From Proteles cristata cristata (lineage: Eukaryota > Chordata > Mammalia > Carnivora > Hyaenidae), in the NCBI GenBank assembly GCA_017311185.1, contig JAESUZ010001754.1, positions 372,001 through 436,000 on the forward strand: a DNA stretch of 64,000 bases. The letters are read 5' to 3'. The position numbers and the translations under genes were made by a program. Each line of letters starts with the position of its first letter. The stretch's first letter is position 1. Positions 56,401 through 64,000 of the stretch are shown here, piece after piece. The notes beneath the pieces were generated by a model, which was given only the letters and a program-made list of their open reading frames with translations, was not told the origin of the DNA and made no database searches.

Positions 56401-57244
56401 GAATAAGGTTCAGGCTGTGAGGAATAAGCAATAGGGACCAGATACAAGCATTTGGGAAACCGCTAAAGCAGGCTCTAGAAGGTCCTGACGCTTGGCCAGT
56501 GGGGGTGGGGGGGGGGTGGGGAAGGGGAAGGTGTCTCCGAGGTGCTGTGGGAGCACTGGGAGCTTGTGGCGGGAAGGCAGCACTCTCCGGTGTCAGACGT
56601 GGGAGGCAGCCCTGGCCTGGCGTGTCCACACCACTCCTCGCGGGCCTGCTCTGCTTTATTGATCCCACGCAGGCCATCGTGGGGACCAGAGACTTCTAGC
56701 CTGGACAGCTGTTCCGCCCCAAGCTGGAGCAGGTGCTCCAGAGAGGCCCGGATGGGGCGGGGAGGAAGGAGATGTTGGGAGACTTGGGGTTTCTGACCTT
56801 ACAGCACTGAGAGCAGCTGGGAGAGCCTCAGGGAGCCCCAGGAGTCTGCTGCCGGAGGGGCTCATCATGGGGGGATGTGGTTCGTTCTGAGCCTGGCGAG
56901 AACCAGAGGCCGAAGATCCACACGTGGTGATGTCTGTGCCCACAATTTCCACAGATGAGCGGCTTCCCCACCCAGGACTTGCAGTCCCATTCTGAGCTCT
57001 GAATCACCAGAGCTCTGTCCCTCCCCAGGCCCCATCCCCGGCTGGTGTGGGATTTCACCAGGAACTGAGCCACAGTAAAGAATATTATGATAGAAAATCA
57101 ATAAGAAAGTTACAGAGTAAAACAAAAAATAATAAAGAGGACACAAGGATGCAGAGGTGAAGCAAGAAACAGAATGGTAAAGGACAGAAGGGCAGGGAGA
57201 AGAGGTGATTTCCAGGGACCTTTCGGGGGGAAGGATGGGCAAGT
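56401..57244. other. Flank stretch, nothing recognised
   Basis: G-rich tract at 56502-56530 with quadruplex potential; no gene. Confidence 0.5.
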
Positions 57245-57705
57245 TTGGGAGGTGACAGAGAAGGGGTCCTGAGTGTCCTTCGGCCATCCTGCAGTCCCTC
57301 ACCTCCCACTTCCCTCCCAAGCTCCCCTCCTCCAGTCAAACCAGACTCTATGCCTGAACCCCACGGCCCCATGCCTACCCCAGGGCCTTTGCATCACAGT
57401 TTTGGTGTCTGGGATGCCAATCTTCCGGGAGCTGATTCAATCCCTCCTTCCCACAGCTGTCTGCTCAGAGGCCCAACTGACCACCCGCTAGAGATGCCCA
57501 CCTGCCCTTCCTCCATCACCGCTCCTTCTTTACCTGCTGAAATGTCCTCCTTAACCCTTAGCAGTAACCCCCACCCCCCACCCTGGAAGAGTGTACTCTG
57601 CCATTTATTTTCTGAGTTACAGCCTAAAGTTCGGGGTCTCGCCATGTTGTTCTTATCTTCCCTGCCTCTCCCCCAGTGCCCGGGACATTTAGGTGCTCAC
57701 AAAAA
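57245..57705 (+). mobile_element. Probable L2 fragment
   Basis: CCCAGGGCCTTTGCATCACAG, CTGCTGAAATGTCCTCCTTAACCC and CCAGTGCCCGGGACATTTAGGTGCTCAC follow L2 order. Confidence 0.6.
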
Positions 57706-58039
57706 ATGAGTGTACTGCTCAGGAAGCCCCCTGACCTGGGCAAGTAGGGAAAGAGGCGGAAGGTCCCAGAGGAGGCAGGAAATGGGAATATCCCAGGAGA
57801 GCTGGCCTGAGATCGTGCACAGGGAAGCTAACAACGTCTTCAGGAGAAGATGCTGGAAGTTTCTGGGAGGAGGTGGAGTGGGGGGCGGGGGCGGACTTCC
57901 AAGGCTCCTGGGCAAAGTAGAACTTGGAGAGGTGACAGGCAGGAAGGACAGGAGGGCACTCCTCTCTGTGCCGATTTCGAGCAGATCAAGTAGAAGGGGC
58001 TGCTGAGTGGGCAGCACAGGCACAGGAGGGTGGGCTGGG
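57706..58039. other. Flank stretch, nothing recognised
   Basis: G-rich segment at 57866-57895 (GGAGTGGGGGGCGGGGGCGG); no gene. Confidence 0.45.
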
Positions 58040-58218
58040 GGCGGGGTCTCAGGTTCAGGCTTCCCAGCAGCGTGGCCTCTCCCGAGTCTCAGCTGGCCCG
58101 TCTGGAAAATGGGGCAGCGTTGTCGGCCTCGACGTGCTATCCTGATAATTAAATGAAATAAAAAAGCACTTCCGGTGACTCCTCCACGGTAAGCCCTAAA
58201 TAAATATTGGCTACACGT
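58040..58218 (+). mobile_element. MIR SINE
   Basis: CCCGAGTCTCAGCTGGCCCGTCTGGAAAATGGGGCAGC, TAATTAAATGAAATAAAAAAGCAC and GTAAGCCCTAAATAAATATTGG. Confidence 0.75.
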
Positions 58219-58594
58219 TGAGCTTTTGTTGGGTGTTGCATGCTTTGAATAAAACACAAAAAGGAAAAAGATGTGGTTCTCTGCTCAGTCAAGTGCAGAG
58301 AGGCGTGGGAAGAGACCTGCTGGTGGCACTCAGCGTGGGGTGGATGGAAGGGGGAGGCGGCCACGGGGGCACCACCAGGGGGTAAGGTGGTGCCGCCTGG
58401 GCACTCAGCATGGGCATCGGGGAGTCGGCGGCCACTGAGCCGTGTCTCGAAGGACGAGTGGAAGAGAAGGCCAGGCAAAGTGCTCTAGGCAAAGAGGGGC
58501 AGGAAGCCTGAAGACAGAGCATGTGAATCATTCCCTCAACGCAAATTTGCTGGAAAATGAAAACTTAAAAAAAAAAAAGAAGATTCTAGAAAGT
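58219..58594. other. Flank stretch, nothing recognised
   Basis: Unique-looking with an A-run at 58566-58580. Confidence 0.45.
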
Positions 58595-58611
58595 CAATCT
58601 CTAAATCTTTT

Positions 58612-58789
58612 TTAAAACAATGTTTATTTCTGTCTTTATTTTTGAGAGAGTAGAAGGAGGGGCGGAGAGAGAAGGAGAGAGAATCCAGAGCAGGCTCTGT
58701 GCAGGGCTCGAACTCACCAACTATGAGATCATGACCTGAGCTGAACTCAAGAGTCGGAGGCTTAACCAACTGAGTCAGCCGGGAATCCC
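58612..58789 (-). mobile_element. CAN SINE with internal deletion
   Basis: TTTATTTTTGAGAGAGTAGAAGG, CCAGAGCAGGCTCTGTGCAGGGCTCG (body shortened here) and CAACTGAGTCAGCCGGGAATCCCC. A perfect 17-bp TSD, CAATCTCTAAATCTTTT, at 58595-58611 and 58790-58806. Confidence 0.95.
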
Positions 58790-58835
58790 CAATCTCTAAA
58801 TCTTTTAATTGTTATTATTTTTTAATTATAAATTT

Positions 58836-59054
58836 TTAAAATGTTTATTTATTTTTGAGAGAGAAAGACAGAGACAGAGAGAGAGACACAGCCCGAGCAG
58901 GGGAGGGGCAGAGAGAGAGACACAGAATCCGAAACAGGCTTCAGGCTCTGAGCTGTCAGCACAGAGCCCAACACGGGGCTCGAACCCACAAACTGCGAGA
59001 TCATGACCTGAGCCAGAGTCGGACGCTTAATTGACTGAGCCACCGAGGCGCCCC
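58836..59054 (-). mobile_element. SINEC, standard subfamily, adjacent to the previous SINE
   Basis: ATGTTTATTTATTTTTGAGAG, CAGAATCCGAAACAGGCTTCAGGC, GAGCTGTCAGCACAGAGCCC and GACTGAGCCACCGAGGCGCCCC. The flanks TTAATTATAAATTTTTAA / TTAATTATTTTTAA suggest an imperfect TSD. Confidence 0.95.
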
Positions 59055-59149
59055 TTAATTATTTTTAACTGAAGACGCTTTTGTGATTTTTGCAAACTAT
59101 CTGTTAAAAATAAAAACTATATTTTCTAAAAAAAAAAAAAAAAGAATTG

Positions 59150-59590
59150 GTTCAACACCTACTATATGTCAAGACACAACAGTAAGCCCGCCATGGTCCC
59201 TCCCTCCAGGATCACACGCGGCCAGGAGGCCGATGCCATGTGATCGATTCTAAGTCGGTTAATTGCAACCCTGTGCGCTTGTGAGAGCTGCAGGTAATTC
59301 TGTTTGGCCAAAGTGCCTGAAGGAAGGGGTGGAGACCTGGCTGGAAGGGGAGGTGGGCCGATCGGGAGGGCCTCGCATCGCACAGTACTTGCTAGGTGAC
59401 AGCTCCGTGCGATGGGTACAGAGGTGAACAAAACCAGGTCCTTAGTTGGCAGGAGCCAATGACCGACTGTGGAGTGGTAGAGGGAGATCCGTGGTGTGAC
59501 AGGAGCACAGCATGGGAAGTGACAGTGGCGGAAGGCTTCATGGAGGAGGTGACATTCACCTCTTCCTGCGACTGAATAGCAATCCCAAAG
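59150..59590 (-). mobile_element. Probable antisense L2 fragments
   Basis: CAACACCTACTATATGTCAAGAC, CCAAAGTGCCTGAAGGAAGGG, GAGGTGAACAAAACCAGGTCC and GGAAGGCTTCATGGAGGAGGTGACATTC are antisense L2-like pieces in two sub-blocks. Confidence 0.5.
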
Positions 59591-59819
59591 CTGACCGTCT
59601 GGTCTTTCAGGAGCGCGGGCTTCTGAACCTGCAGGCTTAGTGGGACATGAGTCACACCCAAGAATGGCTCAGAATGCTTTGTTCTGGAAGTTCCTTCTCT
59701 GGGCCCTGGATGTAAGTAAGGGAAGGAAGGGTGGCATCATCCTGAGACATCGACCCAAAGACCAGAATGTGGCGAGGAGCGACGCGCTGCCCCTATGCCC
59801 GTAGGTGCTCGGGCCAAGG

Positions 59820-59975
59820 GGCAGGAGTCTCAAGCTCCTCCCTCCCTCACCAGCTATGTGAGCTTGAGACAGGCTATTCTACCTCTCTGCCTCTGTGTGC
59901 TTATCTGTAAAATGGGCGTCTTGGTGGCTTTATGGGGCTGTTGTCATCATGAGGACTGAATGTGTGTCTCCCCCT
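59820..59975 (+). mobile_element. MIR SINE
   Basis: CACCAGCTATGTGAGCTTGAGACAGGC, CTCTGTGTGCTTATCTGTAAAATGGGC and TGGGGCTGTTGTCATCATGAGGACTGAATG. Confidence 0.8.
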
Positions 59976-60494
59976 TGGTATGTTTTAATTACAAATGATT
60001 TGCTGTCTGCCAAGCATGCCACCGATCCTAGAAGTGTGGCTGACCTCGCTCCTTGTAAGGACAGTCAGAAGGTGGGCAGCCTGTTATCTGAGCCAGTAAC
60101 TCACTGCGTGAGTAGTGGCCCAGCCCCTTCCAAGGGCCCGTGCGGAGTTTGGACAGAGGGACTATCTCCCAGTGGGACGTGGGGCTGTTTCCAGAGGCTG
60201 CTTCCAAACCAGGCTAGACGCGATGCCCTGGCCAGTCTCCTCCGAGCCTCCTGCCTCATGTCTTCCTGCTACAAATGCTGTTTCTCGTCTTTCTTGACAA
60301 GTCCTGAGTCCCGAGGGGCTGGATCCTTGTCCCTCGGGCTCAGCACTGTGTCCTTTGCATCTCACACAGAGTTTGGCACAAAACGGGCTCTCCGCACGCG
60401 CTTGTTGATAAGTGGGCTGAGGGTGGGTAGGAGGAGAGAGGTGAGGGGCAGGAGTATGTCTTCAATGACGGGGCATCCCGTTGACCACCCAGCT
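59976..60494. other. Flank stretch crossed by a 264-codon open frame
   Basis: The longest frame in the window (59895-60689, plus) starts in a sense MIR and ends in an antisense MIR. It has no domain, no upstream promoter signs and no codon bias, so it is treated as chance. Confidence 0.5.
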
Positions 60495-60690
60495 CCCACA
60501 TTTGTTGAGCACCGCCTGTGTGCCCAGGTGGGCCCGTGTGATCCTCCCAGCAAGCCCCCCAGGGAAGTTCGGTCATGGCTCTCATTGTACAGATGGGGAA
60601 TCCCAGGCACAGAGAGGCCAAGCAACTTGCCCAAGGTGACACAGCCACGAAGTGATAGAATCAAGATTCCAGCCAGAGGGCTCTTGTGAG
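60495..60690 (-). mobile_element. MIR SINE
   Basis: GTTGAGCACCGCCTGTGTGCCCAGG, GTACAGATGGGGAATCCCAGGCACAGAGAGGCCAAGCAACTTGCCCAAGGTGACACAG in antisense order. Confidence 0.85.
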
Positions 60691-60734
60691 GTAGTCTCCC
60701 ATTTGCCAATTGCCTGCTGTCTGCTCCTCTCTTG

Positions 60735-60850
60735 GTCCTTTAATATTGCAGAAACCTTGGGGAAACTGAGGCTCGGGGAGGTGAACGTGCCAGGCCAAAC
60801 AGCCAGCAAATGGCAGATTCATGATGCTTTGCACACAGCTTTGCCTGTCT
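60735..60850 (-). mobile_element. MIR SINE fragment
   Basis: CTTGGGGAAACTGAGGCTCGGGGAGGTGAACG, CAAACAGCCAGCAAATGGCAG. Confidence 0.65.
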
Positions 60851-61024
60851 GCAAAGTTTCTGGCCATGGCATTCAGGGCCCCAGAGTCGAGAGAGGTCCT
60901 GCGGGTTGGCTGTCCCTCCCCTTCCCTGTGTCAGCGACAGGTTAGCATCATACTGAACTCTTGCCTTCCTTCTGGCCTCTCGCCTAGGCCTGCCCTGGCT
61001 GTGAGGGGGTTATACTTAGCTGGT

Positions 61025-61170
61025 GGAGGCCACGCTGAATGGGGTAGTGGAAAGAACCCGGAGCGAGAAGACTGGCTTAGAATCCCAGGGACCCTGGAGA
61101 AGGTGCTTCCCCACTCAGAGCCTAAGTGTTTTCAGCATGGAAATGGGAAAAAGAACACGCTTCCTCCAGT
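61025..61170 (+). mobile_element. MIR SINE fragment
   Basis: GGTAGTGGAAAGAACCCGGAGCGAG, GGCTTAGAATCCCAGGG and TTTTCAGCATGGAAATGGG in sense order. Confidence 0.65.
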
Positions 61171-61596
61171 AGAATGTGAGATCGCACACCTAGGACCGTA
61201 TGCACACGGAGGGTGCTCGGGAAGGGTGTGAAGATGGTCGCATCGCCCTGCTAGACTCTTCACGAAGCTGCACAGCTCTCCTCTAATCTCGCCTGTCTGG
61301 TTCCCTCCATCGCCCCTGCTGCCCCTGTGTACACTGAGCCCCCGCCCCGCTCCCCTTCTTTCTCTGGACAAGCCAGGCTCTTTGGTGCTACTCGATCTCC
61401 CACATCCAATTTCGTGCTTCCACCTGCATCCAGGTGGTGAGAATCTGCGGAAAGGCAGAACCGGGACCGTCCCACACCTGCCAGCTCCTTCTCCATCTTT
61501 CTTTTTTTGCTTTTGGTTGTCTCCCTCCTGCCTACACATCCCTCTCTCCCTTCCCGTTCTTCCCCATGTCAACAGCCTGTGTGTTTCCTTTCTCCT
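61171..61596. other. Flank stretch, nothing definite
   Basis: Pyrimidine-rich, perhaps worn L2; not assignable. Confidence 0.4.
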
Positions 61597-61795
61597 CTTT
61601 TTTTAGGTTTGTTCATTCATTCGTTTAGAGCGTGCATGTGTGCGCTGGTGGGGGAGGGGCAGGCAGCGAGGGGGACACAGAAGGCCAAGCAGGCTCCGTG
61701 CCGTCGGTGCAGAGCCTGATGCAGGGCTCGATCTCATGAACCATGAGATCATGCCCTGAGCCAAAATCAGGAATTGGATGCTTACCTCAGGCACC
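61597..61795 (-). mobile_element. Old CAN SINE with deleted head segment
   Basis: CCAAGCAGGCTCCGTGCCGTC, GTGCAGAGCCTGATGCAGGGC, ATGAGATCATGCCCTGAGCC and GGATGCTTACCTCAGGCACC. The usual AACCAACTGAGCCACC segment of the tRNA-like head is missing between GCTTA and CAGGCACC. Confidence 0.9.
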
Positions 61796-62602
61796 TTAAC
61801 AACCTGGGTATTTCTACGTGTTTACACAGTCGTGAACAAAACGTACTCGCGGCTGGTGTTCACACATAAACGCACACCTTCGTGTATTCCTGTGCGTTCA
61901 TACTTGTGGGACTTGGGCACTATTTCACAAAGTGGGGTCATATGAGGCGCCCCTTCTGCAGCCTTTTTTATCATCCAAACAGCAACACTGTGAGGCTCTG
62001 TCTGAATCAGCTGCAAGGGCCCTAATTCGTTCCTTTAATGGCCACATTGTATTTCATAGTGAGGCATTGCTATCATTTCTTCATCCAGTCTTTTACTGGC
62101 AGGCATTCTCTTCATTTCCTGTGCTCCCCCAGCACCCTGAGCCTGTAAGTGGTGCTACACACCCTCGTACATACATCCTTTCATCCCGTGCTGTTATTTT
62201 GGTGGACTAGATTCCCCAGGGATGGGATTGCTCAGTTGAGAGGCATCTGTATTTTTAATTTCAGGTGATGTTGCCAGATCGCTTTTTAACAACGCTGTAA
62301 CTCGACGCCTTTCCTCCAACAATTTCATGGGTCTCTTTCCCCGCATCTACTCCAGCAATAGGTGTTAGTATGATTCTTAGTTTTGGCCAGGCTGGTGGGG
62401 ACAAAATGAAATCTTACAGTTACTTTAATTTCAAGTTCCCATACGACTAACTAGTTAACGAGTTAGTGCTTCTTTCCATATGTTTGCTGGCCCTCTGGAT
62501 TTGTACTATGTCTTGCCTAGTCTTACCCTTTTACTCCACGCCTCCTTGTGAATTTCTTATCACTTTGTAAGAGCTCTTTGCATATTATAAATGTTAACTT
62601 TT

Positions 62603-62661
62603 TTTTTTTTAGAGACAGAGAAAGAGAGAGAAGGTGTAGGTGTGTAGGAGAGCTGGAGGGG

Positions 62662-62703
<42 letters not shown>

Positions 62704-62828
62704 ATCCCAAGCAGGCTCCACGCTCATTGCCAAGTGCCACACAACGGCTTGGTCTCATAACCATGAGATCACGACCTGAGCTGAAATCAAGAGTGTGATG
62801 CTTAACCGACTGCCACCCAGGTGCCCCC
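62603..62828 (-). mobile_element. Older CAN SINE with (GA)n, inside L1M
   Basis: Poly-T, a long GA run (62668-62702), CCCAAGCAGGCTCCACGCTC and CCGACTGCCACCCAGGTGCCCC (GAG lost from GAGCCACC). A perfect 14-bp TSD, AAATGTTAACTTTT, at 62589-62602 and 62829-62842. Confidence 0.95.
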
Positions 62829-62876
62829 AAATGTTAACTTTTAATTTGACATCTGTGTTGTGAATAGTTTCTTTTA

Positions 62877-63102
62877 TTTATTTATTATTTTGAAAAATTT
62901 TTATTCATTTCTAGGAGAGAGAGAGTGACAGCGTGAGCAGGGGAGGGTCAGAGAGAGAGGGAGACACAGACTCTGAAATAGTCTCCAGGCTCTGAGCTGG
63001 CAGTCAGCACAGAGCCCGACGCGGGGCTCGAACCCATGAACTGCGAGATCATGACCTAACTGAAAGTCGGACGCTTAACCGACTAAGCCACCCAGGCGCC
63101 CC
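62877..63102 (-). mobile_element. SINEC, young 'TTTCTAGGA' subfamily (copy D), inside L1M
   Basis: Carries CATTTCTAGGAGAG, GACAGCGTGAGCAG, GACACAGACTCTGAAA, GGCAGTCAGCACAG and GACTAAGCC. A perfect 17-bp TSD, GTGAATAGTTTCTTTTA, at 62860-62876 and 63103-63119. It lies only 48 bp from an older SINE in the same L1M. Confidence 0.98.
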
Positions 63103-63660
63103 GTGAATAGTTTCTTTTAATTGAAGTATAACTGGCATATAACCTTATAGTTTCAGGTGCGTAATATAATGATTTGGTATTTGTATACATCGCAAAATGG
63201 CAAATGGTTTTATACTTGAATTCCTTATTTTCATAGTGACTTTGTGAATGGAATCTGTTGCTACAAAGTAACTTTGAGGGGTAAAGTGTCCTTTTACGGA
63301 CAACTCTCTTGTTTTCTTATGCGCTGAGACTGACCCTGTCATCTTCCTCATTTTCTCCCAAGATATTTATTGTTTTAGTTTATTTTTATTTTTGCATGTT
63401 AACTCTTCAATCCGTCCAATGGCTATTTATGTATATGGTGTCAAATGAGGTTTCAACTTTCTTGCAAAAGAGAGCTGGTTGTGCAAGCTTCATTAATTAA
63501 ACAATTTTTCCTTTTCCAACGGAATTGAAATACCATCTCTGTGCCATATTGAATTCCTGTGAATATGTTGATCTAGTCATGCTGTTCCGCTGATCTGTGC
63601 CTTGCTTCCCTACCAGCATCATCTGAATTTGGTAACAGAGGCCTCAGTATGTCCTCACCT

Positions 63661-63911
63661 CTAGTGAAGCCACATTTCCACCCAATATTTTCTCTTTCGT
63701 AGGATCTGGTCATGACCAGGTCTCCCTTCTTCTATGAGAACTTTGAGATTATTCTATTCAATGACTTGTTGGTTGCCACTCGATCTCAGTGACTTGCATG
63801 GGGTCAAGCATTCAACTGGGAGCAGAAGATATTTGTTGAATGTTGTTGCTTTCTTCCTTCCCCATCCTCTACCTCCAGGACTATAAAAGGTATTAAAGAG
63901 CAATATTCAGG
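63661..63911. other. Flank stretch, nothing recognised
   Basis: AT-rich; possibly continues the worn L1M. Confidence 0.4.
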
Positions 63912-64000
63912 ATGCCGGCATGGCTCAGTCAGTTAAGCATCCTACTTCAGCTCAGGTCATGATCTCATGGTTTGCGGTTCGAGCCCCGTGTCAGGCTCTG
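63912..64000 (+). mobile_element. CAN SINE, cut by the window end
   Basis: GATGCCGGCATGGCTCAGTCAGTTAAGCATC head and GGTCATGATCTCATGGTTTG body, then GTGTCAGGCTCTG at the last base. Only the tRNA-derived 5' part is in the window. Confidence 0.93.

Larger units (their letters stand above)
61800..63660 (-). mobile_element. Ancient L1M LINE remnant, antisense, with nested SINEs
   Basis: Pieces in the order expected for the reverse complement of an L1M 3' half: TTCATCCAGTCTTTTACTGG, CCCCAGGGATGGGATTGCTCAG, CTTTCCATATGTTTGCTGGCCCTCTGG, AAGAGCTCTTTGCATATTATAAATG, TGTGAATAGTTTC, then after the SINEs GTATATGGTGTCAAATGAGG. A segment at 63118-63200 (TTGAAGTATAACTGGCATATAA) looks like the 3' UTR of another L1M copy. 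No intact reading frame remains. Confidence 0.65.

Noticed and set aside
59895..60689. 264-codon plus-strand open frame, the longest in the window
   Set aside because: Begins in a sense MIR and ends in an antisense MIR, with no recognisable domain or splice context. Expected by chance in GC-rich DNA.
61800..63660. Active LINE-1
   Set aside because: Fragments are heavily mutated, interrupted by two SINEs, and have no long open frame.

Overview
This is vertebrate nuclear DNA from a feliform carnivore (cat-side Carnivora). It is littered with tRNA-Lys-derived CAN/SINEC elements, many with intact A-tails and perfect target-site duplications (TSDs). It also carries old mammalian MIR, L2 and L1M copies, a MaLR-type LTR, a Tigger-type DNA transposon and many microsatellites. 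The species cannot be fixed from the sequence. The youngest SINE subfamily here differs from the domestic-cat consensus I remember, so a hyaenid, viverrid, herpestid or non-Felis felid is possible.

The only protein-coding gene I can support is CACNG2 (stargazin, TARP gamma-2), on the minus strand. Its first coding exon lies at 49642-49852: 70 codons plus one base, ending in a GT splice donor. Everything to the left (1-49641) is the 5' part of its very long intron 1; exon 2 is not in the window. The 5' leader runs rightward from 49853 into a CpG island at about 50470-51005, the probable promoter. From there to 64000 is upstream intergenic sequence with no recognisable gene.

The intron holds alternating L2 and MIR fragments, nine SINEC copies, a short 5'-truncated L1 end and several repeat-free AT-rich blocks (25680-26690, 30740-31250, 32330-32500, 45290-45640, 47500-48120) that look like candidate conserved non-coding elements. 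The upstream flank is dominated by MIR/L2 up to about 61 kb, then by an antisense ancient L1M (61800-63660) interrupted by two SINEs of different age.

No undescribed biological system such as a CRISPR array, mobile island or gene cluster is visible. The observations most worth checking concern CACNG2 control. The leader contains a 32-codon upstream ORF (uORF) in strong Kozak context, and an 8-codon uORF (stop included) that overlaps the CACNG2 start codon. The CpG island has a REST/RE1-like site with an inverted left half. There is also a four-copy SINE subfamily with shared diagnostic bases, and a periodic TGACCCAATT minisatellite.
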